The notes beneath the pieces are model-generated. The model saw only the letters and a program-made list of their open reading frames with translations, did no database searches and had not been told where the DNA came from. DNA of 45,087 nt, taken from the NCBI GenBank assembly GCA_030647485.1, contig JAUSJT010000004.1:1-45087 (forward strand). Reading direction: 5' to 3'. Source of the stretch: a bacterium. GTDB taxonomy: Bacteria; Patescibacteriota; Minisyncoccia; Minisyncoccales; UBA10102. Position 1 is the stretch's first letter. Each line of letters starts with the position of its first letter. Of the stretch, positions 19,501 through 29,067 are shown in pieces. The position numbers and the translations under genes were made by a program.

Positions 19501-19804
19501 GATTACGCAGCAGCCCTTGGGAGGGAAAGCGCAATTTGGAGGCCAGCGCTTTGGAGAAATGGAGGTATGGGCCCTGGAAGGATATGGCGCTGCCCACACT
19601 TTGCAAGAGATGCTCACTATAAAGTCTGACGACGTTCCAGGAAGAGCGGCAACATACGAGGCCATTCTGCGCGGGCAGAACATACAAACCCCTAACCTTC
19701 CTGCTTCTTTTAACTTGCTGCTAGCCGAGATGCGGTCATTAGGTCTGAATGTAGAAGTGAAAGAAAAAACAGTAAAGTCAAAGACTGAAAAAGAACAATC
19801 ATGA
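16580..19804 (+). CDS. rpoB: DNA-directed RNA polymerase subunit beta
   Basis: [86 protein letters not shown]. Confidence 0.99.
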   Translation: [1074 protein letters not shown]

Positions 19805-22800
19805 GAGTCACCGATCTAGAATCATTGCGCATTAAGCTTGCTTCTCCAGACGATATTTTGTCATGGTCCCACGGAGAGGTAACCAAGCCTGAAACCATCA
19901 ATTACCGCACCCAGAAGGCGGAGAAGGACGGTCTTTTTGACGAGCGTATTTTCGGCCCCGAAAAGGATTTTGAGTGCTACTGCGGCAAGTACAGAAAGAT
20001 ACGGTACAAGGGCGTGGTGTGCGACCGGTGCGGGGTTGAGGTAACCAAGTCTTCTGTCCGCAGAGAGCGCATGGGCCATATCAAGCTTGCCGTTCCTTGT
20101 TCCCATATCTGGTTTTTGCGCGGAGTCCCTTCCCGCATGGGATTGATTGTAGATATTCCCGCTCAATCTCTAGAACGCGTCATCTATTTTGCTTCCTATA
20201 TCGTAACCAAGGTTGATGAGAAAGCAAAGGAGAGGGCGCAAGAAGAGATTGAGTCTGAATTCAAACAAAAGACAAAAGGGGTTGCAGACAAGGAAAAGCA
20301 GCAGCTCAAGGAAGCAAAAGAGCGCGCCCGCCAAGAGCTTCTCTCGCTAGAGCCCAGGAAGGTATTGTCTGAAGTTGAATACCAGGCGCTGTCTTTGAAA
20401 TACGGAGAGGTGTTTGAAGCTGGAACCGGAGCTGAAGTGTTGCGCAAGATATTCTGCGAGGTGGATATGAAGAAAGCGATAGGGGTAATGAAAAAACAGC
20501 TTGAAGAAGCATCTCCGTTAAACAGAAAGAAGATTTTGTCTCGGCTACGAGTATTCCAAGGCATGGTGAATGCGGGTATTAGGCCAGAATGGATGTTCTG
20601 GACCATGCTTCCCATTCTCCCTCCTGATTTGAGGCCCATGGTGCAGTTAGACGGAGGACGGTACGCGTCTTCCGACCTCAACGATTTGTACCGGAGGGTC
20701 ATTAACAGGAACAACAGGTTAAAATATCTTCTTGAGATAGGAGCTCCTGATGTTATTGTGCGCAATGAAAAGCGTATGCTCCAAGAGTCGGTGGACGCCT
20801 TGATAGACAATTCCATGAGAAAGGGGACCATGACGCAGGCCACCACTGGGGGCAAACGTTTGTTAAAATCCTTGGCTGATATGCTCAAGGGAAAGCAAGG
20901 AAGATTCCGTCAGAACCTCTTGGGCAAGCGCGTAGACTATTCGGGGAGATCTGTTATCGTGGTGGGGCCGGAACTCAAACTAAATCAGTGCGGGCTTCCA
21001 AAGCAAATGGCCTTAGAATTGTTTAAGCCTTTTGTCATCCAGAAGGTATTGGAGAAAGAGCTTGCGTTCAACGTGAGGGGAGCGAACCGCTTGATTGAAC
21101 AGGAGACCGATGATATCTGGGCCATTGTGGAAGAAGTGGTGGCGAATAAGGTTGTGTTGCTGAACCGCGCCCCTACGCTTCATCGTTTGGGCATCCAGGC
21201 CTTTTATCCAATACTAGTTGGAGGAGAGGCCATACGGCTGCATCCTTTAGTGTGTTCTGCGTTTAATGCGGATTTTGATGGAGACCAAATGGCGGTCCAT
21301 GTTCCTTTATCCAAGGAAGCGCAAGACGAGGCAAAAGAGCTTATGCTTTCTTCTTTGAATCTATTCAAGCCTGCAACAGGAAATCCCGTGGTGGGGCCCA
21401 GGCAAGACATGGTGCTGGGGTGCTACTATCTTACTGGCTTGGACGATATGAAGGAGGGGACTCCTTTGAAAGTTTTTAGCTCTGAAAAAGAAGCTACTTT
21501 GGCGCATGAATTGTATGACCTTTCGTTGAGAGAGAAGATAAAAGTGCTGTATAGGGGAGAGATGACTGAAACCACGCTGGGAAGAATGATATTCAATGGT
21601 TTTCTTCCAGACGGCATGCCCTTTCTTAACGACCAAATAAATGCAAAGAAAATGGAAGGGTTGGTTGGTCTTATCTTAAGACGGTATGAAAAAGAGGATG
21701 CCCATGAAGTGTTAGACAAGATAAAAACATTGGGATTTGAATACGCGACCAAGTCTGGCATCACATGGGGCATGGATGATTTACTTGTTCCTCCAGAAAA
21801 GGCAGGCCTCTTGGAACAGGCAGAAAAAGAAATTGAAATTGTAGACTCACATTGGAAACGAGGCTTGCTGTCTCGAGAGGAGAGGAGCGTGAAGGTTATT
21901 GGAATATGGCAGGGCGTGAAGTCTGCCATTGAAAAGCTGGTGCCCAAGATTTTGCCTCATGGAGGTTCGGTGTTCTCCATTATTGATTCAGGATCGCGCG
22001 CCTCCTGGTCCCAGCCGGTTCAAATGGCAGGCATGAAAGGGCTTGTGATAAATCCTGCAGGCAGAATCATTGAACTTCCCGTAAAGAGCTCTTTTAAGGA
22101 AGGATTTGACGTGTTGGAGTACTTTATCGCGACACATGGAGCCAGAAAAGGAACCGCGGACACAGCTTTAAGAACGTCTACCGCGGGGTACTTGACCCGC
22201 CGTCTCATTGATGTATCTCATGACGTGCTTATCACAGAGGCAGACTGCAAGGATGACAAGGGTATTGTTATCACAAAAGCTGCGGCGCTTGCCTTGGGGC
22301 AGAACCTTGGGTTTAAAATAGCGAGCAGGTTCGCTCTTGAAGATATTGAGGGAGTTGTGAAAAAAGGAGAGGTTATTGATTTAGAATCTGCGCAGAAAAT
22401 AGCAGAAATGGATGAAGTGAAGGAAATCCGAATTCGTTCCCCGCTGTCTTGTAAGATTGCCCGCGGCATATGCCAAAAGTGCTATGGTTGGGATCTCGGC
22501 CTGAACACCGAGGTTGCTTTCGGGTCTGCGGTAGGCATTGTAGCAGCCCAGTCCATTGGAGAGCCAGGAACCCAGCTTACTATGAGAACTTTTCATACAG
22601 GAGGCGTGGCAGGAGGAGGAGACATCACCCAGGGTCTGCCAAGGGTGGAGGAAATCTTTGAAGGGAGAGTCCCTTCGGGCAAGGCTCTTATCGCAGAGGC
22701 GGAGGGAATAGTCCAAGAGATTTCTCTGGAGGGAGTCATTAAGATATTGTCTACACAAGATTCTTCCCCAAAGTTAAAGGCAGGTAAGAAATCTACCTCC

Positions 22801-23406
22801 GCTGAAGCTCCCGCCTTCGCCAAGGCTTTAGCGGGCAAGACGGTAGAAAAGGAAACAAAAGAGTATACCGCTCCTTTAAAAAGAGCTATTTGGGTGAAGG
22901 TGGGTGATCTTGTACAGCAAGGGCAGCAGCTTTGCGAGGGGCATGTGGACTTGGGAGAGCTGTTCAAGAGCGCAGGAAAAGAAGCAACCGAGAAATACAT
23001 TGTGCAAGAGGTGCAGCGCATTTATACCTCCCAGGGAGCTTCCATACACGACAAGCACATTGAGGTCATATGCCGTCAGATGTTCTCAAGAGTCAGGGTC
23101 AAGGATACGGGAGACAGTAAGTTCACCGAAGGAGAGGTTGTAGAGCGCCCCGCCTTTGTGGAAGAGAATAGAAAGTTAAAGAAACAAGAAAAGAAGCTCG
23201 CGTCTGCTGTGCAGTTGCTTTTGGGAGTGTCTAAAATCGCGCTTACCACCGAAAGCTTCCTCTCTTCTGCTTCCTTCCAGGAAACGTCCCGCGTACTCAT
23301 TCGAGCCTCTCTTGAAGGAAAAGAAGACAAACTGCGAGGATTAAAGGAGAATGTGATTATAGGGAAGCTCATTCCCGCAGGCCGTGGATTCAGACCGCAG
23401 GCATAA
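19801..23406 (+). CDS. rpoC: DNA-directed RNA polymerase subunit beta'
   Basis: Zn site CYCGKYRKIRYKGVVCDRCGVEV; catalytic FNADFDGDQMAVH; GEPGTQLTMRTFHTGGVA. Starts with an ATGA overlap on rpoB. Confidence 0.99.
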   Translation: MRVTDLESLRIKLASPDDILSWSHGEVTKPETINYRTQKAEKDGLFDERIFGPEKDFECYCGKYRKIRYKGVVCDRCGVEVTKSSVRRERMGHIKLAVPCSHIWFLRGVPSRMGLIVDIPAQSLERVIYFASYIVTKVDEKAKERAQEEIESEFKQKTKGVADKEKQQLKEAKERARQELLSLEPRKVLSEVEYQALSLKYGEVFEAGTGAEVLRKIFCEVDMKKAIGVMKKQLEEASPLNRKKILSRLRVFQGMVNAGIRPEWMFWTMLPILPPDLRPMVQLDGGRYASSDLNDLYRRVINRNNRLKYLLEIGAPDVIVRNEKRMLQESVDALIDNSMRKGTMTQATTGGKRLLKSLADMLKGKQGRFRQNLLGKRVDYSGRSVIVVGPELKLNQCGLPKQMALELFKPFVIQKVLEKELAFNVRGANRLIEQETDDIWAIVEEVVANKVVLLNRAPTLHRLGIQAFYPILVGGEAIRLHPLVCSAFNADFDGDQMAVHVPLSKEAQDEAKELMLSSLNLFKPATGNPVVGPRQDMVLGCYYLTGLDDMKEGTPLKVFSSEKEATLAHELYDLSLREKIKVLYRGEMTETTLGRMIFNGFLPDGMPFLNDQINAKKMEGLVGLILRRYEKEDAHEVLDKIKTLGFEYATKSGITWGMDDLLVPPEKAGLLEQAEKEIEIVDSHWKRGLLSREERSVKVIGIWQGVKSAIEKLVPKILPHGGSVFSIIDSGSRASWSQPVQMAGMKGLVINPAGRIIELPVKSSFKEGFDVLEYFIATHGARKGTADTALRTSTAGYLTRRLIDVSHDVLITEADCKDDKGIVITKAAALALGQNLGFKIASRFALEDIEGVVKKGEVIDLESAQKIAEMDEVKEIRIRSPLSCKIARGICQKCYGWDLGLNTEVAFGSAVGIVAAQSIGEPGTQLTMRTFHTGGVAGGGDITQGLPRVEEIFEGRVPSGKALIAEAEGIVQEISLEGVIKILSTQDSSPKLKAGKKSTSAEAPAFAKALAGKTVEKETKEYTAPLKRAIWVKVGDLVQQGQQLCEGHVDLGELFKSAGKEATEKYIVQEVQRIYTSQGASIHDKHIEVICRQMFSRVRVKDTGDSKFTEGEVVERPAFVEENRKLKKQEKKLASAVQLLLGVSKIALTTESFLSSASFQETSRVLIRASLEGKEDKLRGLKENVIIGKLIPAGRGFRPQA

Positions 23407-23418
23407 AGAGACAAAGAA

Positions 23419-23439
23419 TCGCCACGGGGGCGGTTTTTT
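23419..23439 (+). terminator. Rho-independent terminator after rpoC
   Basis: CGCCACGGGGGCGGTTTTTT. Confidence 0.75.
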
Positions 23440-23570
23440 GATAGAGTAGTGATATGCAAGAGATGTATTTTTTGATAGATAAGAATAATACAGACAAGTT
23501 TTAACATCGTCCACGACACGGAGCAGATTGACATGGACGAGTAAGAAAGATAGCATAAGCATACAAGAAG

Positions 23571-23813
23571 ATGAACATCAAGATTCATCCCCATGCAAGA
23601 GTACGGATGCAGGAACGTGGGGCTACAAAACAAGAAGTGATAGCCACCGTGCAGCAGGGAGAACAATTTAGGGCAAAGTTTGGGAGAACTGGATTTCGTA
23701 TGAACTTTCCGATACCAGCCAAGAAAGGTTATCGAACAAAGCAGCTTGAAGTATACGGACTCGAAGAAAATAATAAATTTACTGTTATTAGCATCATTGT
23801 AAAGTACTTTTGA
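23571..23813 (+). CDS. DUF4258-like protein (candidate toxin partner)
   Basis: MNIKIHPHARVRMQERGATKQEVIATVQQGEQF..., typical DUF4258 'H...RM.eRgi...ev..ti..G' pattern. Confidence 0.7.
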   Translation: MNIKIHPHARVRMQERGATKQEVIATVQQGEQFRAKFGRTGFRMNFPIPAKKGYRTKQLEVYGLEENNKFTVISIIVKYF

Positions 23814-23818
23814 TTACC

Positions 23819-24061
23819 ATGAAGGTTACCTACGATTCAAAATATAATATTGCATATATCGTACTGCGAGAGAAACGAACCAAGATAAAAACAATCAGCC
23901 TGAGTGACGAGGTTAATGTTGATATTGCTCCCGACGGTACCTTGTACGGCATTGAACTTCTCAACGCCAACAAACAACTCAAAACTAGATCAAGGGGCGT
24001 TGGCTTTACTATTTCCAATATTTCTACCGGCAAGAGCGTTGTCGTTCCCTTGGGAGTATAA
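23819..24061 (+). CDS. DUF2283-like protein (candidate antitoxin partner)
   Basis: MKVTYDSKYNIAYIVLREKRTKIKTISLSDEVNVDIAPDGTLYGIELLNA..., typical DUF2283 'YD...D.lYi.l...G.l.GIEil.A'. Confidence 0.8.
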   Translation: MKVTYDSKYNIAYIVLREKRTKIKTISLSDEVNVDIAPDGTLYGIELLNANKQLKTRSRGVGFTISNISTGKSVVVPLGV

Positions 24062-24098
24062 AACCAATTATATTCTTTCTTCTTAAAACACAAAGAAT

Positions 24099-24129
24099 CG
24101 TCCTGAGCGTTACCGAAGGACGGTTTTTT
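24099..24129 (+). terminator. Rho-independent terminator
   Basis: CGTCCT-GAGCGTTACCGA-AGGACG followed by GTTTTTT. Confidence 0.75.
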
Positions 24130-24182
24130 GTATGACAGTGCATAAGAATATTTGTTTTTGTTCCGAATTTCCTTTATACTGT

Positions 24183-26345
24183 ATGAATACCGTGGCAAAA
24201 AAGAACAGATCAAAACATACCAAGGCTCCCGCAAGGAAATTATTCTCTGTTTCAGAGTACGCGCAACGCACAATGTTTGGCATTGGCATGATTGCGCTGG
24301 CTGGCATATTCCTTTTCTCTTTTTTTGAGAAGGCTGGAGGGGCGGGCCAGCTGTTTTTCTCTCTCTTCTCTTTTCTTATGGGGAAAATAGTATTTCTGGT
24401 TCCTTTATTGTGCATATTGGCCGGTCTTGTGTTCTTGGGCATGAAAGGCATGAAGGCGGGTTCTTTATTTTTTGCCATGCTGTTGCTTCTCGTAGGAGTA
24501 GAGGGCATAGTGGGAAGCGCGGCACGGGCAACCAGCTTGGACGTGGAGGCAACCTCGGGAATGCTGGGCCTTATTCTTTCCTGGCCTGTGTTTGGCGCGT
24601 TCGGATTTTGGGTTTCTGAAATTATTTTTTCTAGCGTAGCCGTGGCTGCAGCTTCTATGCTTTGGCATTTGCTGGATCACAGCCTCGCAGCACCGAGCGC
24701 GTTTTTCAAGAATCCTGTGGTGAAGGTAAAGAAGATTGAAGAAGAGCCGAAGTTTGAGGTGAATGGAGTACAAGACGAGCCTAAGATCATGAATGGAAAT
24801 GTTGATAAGAACGTGGAAGTAAAAGAAGAAAAGTCCTCAAAAGCCCCAAAGCCCTTTGAGCCCCTTCCCGTGGTGGGGGATTATCAGTTTCCTCCTTTAG
24901 ATCTTTTGGAGGCGGAGCACGGCACTCCTAATGCGGGAGATGTGAAAATATACTCTGCGATTATCAAGAAAACGCTTGCGAATTTTGATATTCCCGTAGA
25001 AATTTCAGAGGTGAATATCGGGCCTGCGGTCACGCAATACGCATTCAAGCCCGCGGAAGGCATTAAACTATCCCGTATTGTGGCGCTGTCCAATGATTTG
25101 TCTTTGGCCTTGGCAGCCCATCCTATACGCATTGAAGCGCCCATCCCTGGGCGATCTCTGGTTGGCATTGAAATCCCAAATCGCGTGAGGACCGTTGTGC
25201 GCCTGCGCAATATTATGGAGAATATGCAGTTTAAAGATTCTGTGTCTCCTCTATTGATTGGGTTGGGTAAGGATGTGGCAGGGAATCATATATTCGCAGA
25301 CTTGGCTCGCATGCCCCACTTGCTTATCGCAGGGGCAACGGGTACGGGAAAGACCATAGGATTGAACAATATTATCTTAAGCCTTATTTACCGCAACCCT
25401 CCTTCTCGCCTTCGGTTTATCTTGGTAGACCCAAAGCGCGTGGAGTTTCCCGTGTATAACGAGCTTCCGCATTTGCTGACTCCTGTGATTCTTGATACCC
25501 AGCGCGCTATAAACGCATTAAAGTGGCTCGTAAAGGAAATGGAAAGAAGGTTCCAAGTTCTTTCCCAGGCGCGGTGCCGCGACATTGGGTCATATCATCA
25601 GATGAGCCAAACTACGGCTAAGAGTGCTGAAGAATTTGAGCCCATGCCCTATATCGTGCTTGTTATTGATGAATTAGCAGATCTCATGGCTTCTCGGGGC
25701 AAGGAGTTAGAAGGAATGATTGTACGCTTGGCTCAAATGGCTAGAGCCGTGGGTATTCACCTTGTGCTTGCAACACAGAGGCCTTCTGTGGAGGTTATCA
25801 CCGGCCTTATCAAAGCGAATATTACGAGCAGAGTTGCGTTTCAGGTCGCCTCGCAAGTGGATTCCCGCACCATATTAGATGGCGCTGGAGCAGAAAAGCT
25901 CTTGGGTCAGGGAGATATGCTCTATGTCTCATCGGATTTTACCCGGCCAAGGAGAATCCAAGGAGCGTACGTGTCAGATAAAGACGTAAAGAAGGTTGCG
26001 AGCTGGATTTCCAAGGAATCAAAAGATTTTGTTGCCGACCATATCGGAGAAGACGAATTAAGCCAGAGCGCACAGGAAGGAGTTTTGGCTCCGGGCGTCT
26101 CACAAACGTCTGAATCAGACGACCCTTTGTATGAAGAGGCAAAGCGGGTAGTGATTGAGGCTAAAAAAGCTTCAGCTTCTCTTCTTCAGAGGCGTTTGAA
26201 AGTTGGATATGCAAGAGCGGCACGACTTCTTGATATTTTAGAGGAGCGGGGAGTTGTGGGCCCAGGAGAAGGGGCAAAACCCAGAGAGGTATATGGCATT
26301 TCTCAAGAAGAAGGAGGAGAAGCTTCCAATTGGTTCAGTCCTTAA
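24183..26345 (+). CDS. ftsK: DNA translocase FtsK/SpoIIIE
   Basis: N-terminal TM segments; Walker A LLIAGATGTGKTIGLNN; IVLVIDELADLMASRGKELE; C-terminal winged helix YARAARLLDILEERGVVGP. MNTVAKKN start chosen over the extended ORF start at 24132. Confidence 0.95.
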   Translation: MNTVAKKNRSKHTKAPARKLFSVSEYAQRTMFGIGMIALAGIFLFSFFEKAGGAGQLFFSLFSFLMGKIVFLVPLLCILAGLVFLGMKGMKAGSLFFAMLLLLVGVEGIVGSAARATSLDVEATSGMLGLILSWPVFGAFGFWVSEIIFSSVAVAAASMLWHLLDHSLAAPSAFFKNPVVKVKKIEEEPKFEVNGVQDEPKIMNGNVDKNVEVKEEKSSKAPKPFEPLPVVGDYQFPPLDLLEAEHGTPNAGDVKIYSAIIKKTLANFDIPVEISEVNIGPAVTQYAFKPAEGIKLSRIVALSNDLSLALAAHPIRIEAPIPGRSLVGIEIPNRVRTVVRLRNIMENMQFKDSVSPLLIGLGKDVAGNHIFADLARMPHLLIAGATGTGKTIGLNNIILSLIYRNPPSRLRFILVDPKRVEFPVYNELPHLLTPVILDTQRAINALKWLVKEMERRFQVLSQARCRDIGSYHQMSQTTAKSAEEFEPMPYIVLVIDELADLMASRGKELEGMIVRLAQMARAVGIHLVLATQRPSVEVITGLIKANITSRVAFQVASQVDSRTILDGAGAEKLLGQGDMLYVSSDFTRPRRIQGAYVSDKDVKKVASWISKESKDFVADHIGEDELSQSAQEGVLAPGVSQTSESDDPLYEEAKRVVIEAKKASASLLQRRLKVGYARAARLLDILEERGVVGPGEGAKPREVYGISQEEGGEASNWFSP

Positions 26346-26369
26346 CTTTTCAGCGGGCTGTGTGCAACT

Positions 26370-27177
26370 GGCTGGGCGAAACCGGGTTTCGCCCAGCCCA
26401 TCGGGCAGTAATATTATGAGAAGAAAAATTCCATTCGTCGTAGGGAAAATCTACCATATTTATAATCGAGGTGTTGCTAAGTGCCAAATTTGCAATGGAG
26501 AAGCGGACTGCTGGAGATTTATGCAAGGATTATGTTTATTTAATGATACTAAGAGTACAAGCAGTATACTCTGGCATCTTGAGCGAGATCGAAGTAGACT
26601 CACTATGAATGTGTTGAAGCAATATCTTGTTGATCACGGGAAAAGTAGAGAGCCGCTCGTGCGTATTATGGCGTATTGCCTTATGGGTAATCACTATCAT
26701 CTTATATCTGAAGAAATCCAGGAGGGCGGAATTACAAAATTTATGCACAAGCTCGGCGTTGGATATGCAAATTATTTCAATAACAAACATAAGCGAGTGG
26801 GAAGTTTGTTCCAGGGCAGGTTTAAAAACGTGTTAGTTGAAACCGACCAGCAGCTTCTTTACTTGCTGGTCTATATTAACGTGTTGAATCCTGCTGAGTT
26901 TGTTGCGCCAAATTGGAAAGAACAAGGAATACCAAATATAGGAAAAGTGTTACAATACGCAGAGAGTTACATCTGGGGTACGCATTTGGAGTATTTAGGA
27001 AAGCGGAAGTCACTGATTATTGATAAAGGAATTCTTGATGAGATGCTTCCCACGCCAGAAGCGTATCTTGAATTAGTATGTGGTGTGTTGAGGGGAAAGA
27101 AATACGAAGCAGTAGCTGAACTTATGCTCGAGTAAGGTTTAGGCTTGGGCTGGGCGAAACCCGGTTTCGCCCAGCCC
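26370..27177 (+). mobile_element. REP-transposase unit bounded by cognate long hairpins
   Basis: Left hairpin 26370-26398 GGCTGGGCGAAACC-G-GGTTTCGCCCAGCC. Right hairpin 27147-27177 GGGCTGGGCGAAACC-C-GGTTTCGCCCAGCCC. The Y1 transposase lies between them. Confidence 0.75.
26416..27135 (+). CDS. REP-associated Y1/HUH transposase (second family member)
   Basis: MRRKIPFVVGKIYHIYNRGVAKC..., 'MGNHYHLISEE' HUH, 'YANYFNNKHKRVGSLFQGRFKNVLV'. The ORF track start at 26254 overlaps ftsK and is unlikely. Confidence 0.9.
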   Translation: MRRKIPFVVGKIYHIYNRGVAKCQICNGEADCWRFMQGLCLFNDTKSTSSILWHLERDRSRLTMNVLKQYLVDHGKSREPLVRIMAYCLMGNHYHLISEEIQEGGITKFMHKLGVGYANYFNNKHKRVGSLFQGRFKNVLVETDQQLLYLLVYINVLNPAEFVAPNWKEQGIPNIGKVLQYAESYIWGTHLEYLGKRKSLIIDKGILDEMLPTPEAYLELVCGVLRGKKYEAVAELMLE

Positions 27178-27189
27178 GAAAACACATGG

Positions 27190-28047
27190 ATGCAAAAAAC
27201 TCTGAACAAAAAAATATTGAACGGGGGGGGCGGATTTACTCTCATTGAACTGCTGGTGGTCATTGCGGTTATCGGTATGCTTGCTTCCATTGTGCTGGTC
27301 TCTCTCAAGGGCACGAGAGAAAAAACATCTATTGCAAAAGGGAAAAATCTTTCTTCTCAGATTGCTCATGTTCTCGGCATTGAGGCGCGCGGAATCTGGC
27401 ACTTTGAAGAAACAAGCGGTCCGTCCCTGGATTCCTCCGGATACGGAGGAAATGGAACATGGAATAACGTTCAAAGTAAGACGGTAGCGGAGTGTGGATT
27501 GGATTTAGGGGGGTGTCTGTATTTCAATGGGAATGCGAACGTAGATGTTGGCAGTTCTTCTGCTCAGGGCCTGCAGAACACCGTGACTGTTTCTGCCTGG
27601 GTGTATTATTCCGGGGACCCCTCTTGGAGAACATATTTTGGGAGAAAGAGTTGGGCTACGCAGCAGTTTTTCAATCTCGCGTACAATATTAATTGTGGCC
27701 CTACCGTCCCTTGGATGGTATACTACGGCAACTTCCAGAGTTTCTGTTGGGGTGATGATCTGCGGAATCAATGGGTGCATTTGGTTGTAACCTATGACAG
27801 TTCATTATCTTCGGCGAACTTCAAGACATATCAGAATGGTGTTGCAAAGCAAACAAGGAACTTTAACGGAATTGCAATCCTTGACGGTAGCGCCTCGTTG
27901 ATTGGAAACAGCGTTGACGTTCGTCCTTGGAATGGATATATAGATGAGGTTGCGATTTACGCAGCCACTTTCACTGCAGGCGAAATTCAGCAACTGTACG
28001 CGGAAGGCGCCCCGCGTCATCAAGTGGCCTCCGTTCCAGGGATGTGA
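27190..28047 (+). CDS. Type IV pilin-like (prepilin motif) protein with LamG domain
   Basis: [30 protein letters not shown] prepilin signal; then '[26 protein letters not shown]...[21 protein letters not shown]' LamG-like. Confidence 0.88.
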   Translation: MQKTLNKKILNGGGGFTLIELLVVIAVIGMLASIVLVSLKGTREKTSIAKGKNLSSQIAHVLGIEARGIWHFEETSGPSLDSSGYGGNGTWNNVQSKTVAECGLDLGGCLYFNGNANVDVGSSSAQGLQNTVTVSAWVYYSGDPSWRTYFGRKSWATQQFFNLAYNINCGPTVPWMVYYGNFQSFCWGDDLRNQWVHLVVTYDSSLSSANFKTYQNGVAKQTRNFNGIAILDGSASLIGNSVDVRPWNGYIDEVAIYAATFTAGEIQQLYAEGAPRHQVASVPGM

Positions 28048-28060
28048 TAAGATAAAAAAG

Positions 28061-29056
28061 ATGGTGAAGAAAAAAGAACCAAAACAGTACGCTGGAGACT
28101 TGAAGGAAGCTATTGAGGAAATCAAGCAGCGTTTTGGAGAGGGGGCGATTATGAAGCTGTCAGAGGCAAAAGCAATGGACGTGGAGATCATACCCACGGG
28201 ATCTGTTTCTATTGATATTGCCTTGGGAGCCGGAGGAGTGCCCAGGGGCAGGGTTATTGAGATTTACGGTCCAGAAGCTTCGGGAAAGACGACTCTTGCA
28301 CTCCATATTATTGCAGAAGCCCAAAAGCAGGGAGGAGTTGGAGCGTTTATTGACGCAGAGCATGCGTTAGACCCTGAATACGCCAAGCGCATCGGAGTCA
28401 ACGTGAACGAACTTCTCATATCCCAGCCAGACTCGGGCGAGCAGGCCCTGCAAATCTTGGAAACCCTGGTGCGCTCGGGAGAGGTTGATGTCATAGTGAT
28501 AGACTCGGTGGCAGCCCTGACCCCAAAGACCGAGATCGCAGGAGAAATGGGGGAATTCCAAATAGGGCTTCAGGCGCGGTTGATGTCTGCCGCTCTCAGA
28601 AAGTTGTCTTCCATTGTTTCTAAAACAAAAACATGCGTCATCTTTATTAATCAGATCCGCATGAAGATTGGAGTTTTCTTTGGGAATCCGGAAACTACTC
28701 CGGGAGGGTTGGCTTTGAAGTTTTATGCCTCGGTCCGTATTGAGCTGCGGAGAATAGCGCAGCTAAAGCACGGGGATGAGATTACGGGAAATAGGGTTCG
28801 CGCAAAAATAGTGAAGAATAAGGTTGCGGCTCCTTTCAGGACCTGCGAGTTTGATATCTATTACAACGAAGGTATTTCGTATAACGCGGATATTGTAAAC
28901 GCGGGGATACGAGACGGTATTATCAAAAAACAAGGCAGTTGGCTTCAGTTTGATGTTGTGAAACTCGGGCAAGGATTTGAGCAGGCGAGAACCTTCCTTG
29001 GGGAGAATCCAAAAGTTGTAAAGGAAATCCGAGACCGTTTGCTCGAGAAAAAGTAA
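28061..29056 (+). CDS. recA: Recombinase A
   Basis: [77 protein letters not shown]. Confidence 0.99.
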   Translation: MVKKKEPKQYAGDLKEAIEEIKQRFGEGAIMKLSEAKAMDVEIIPTGSVSIDIALGAGGVPRGRVIEIYGPEASGKTTLALHIIAEAQKQGGVGAFIDAEHALDPEYAKRIGVNVNELLISQPDSGEQALQILETLVRSGEVDVIVIDSVAALTPKTEIAGEMGEFQIGLQARLMSAALRKLSSIVSKTKTCVIFINQIRMKIGVFFGNPETTPGGLALKFYASVRIELRRIAQLKHGDEITGNRVRAKIVKNKVAAPFRTCEFDIYYNEGISYNADIVNAGIRDGIIKKQGSWLQFDVVKLGQGFEQARTFLGENPKVVKEIRDRLLEKK

Positions 29057-29067
29057 TAAGAATATTA

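Noticed and set aside
26254-26415. Extended N-terminus of the second Y1 transposase overlapping ftsK
   Set aside because: Residues before MRRKIPFVVGKIYHIYNRGV are read from ftsK sequence and the left hairpin; a start at 26416 matches the family N-terminus.
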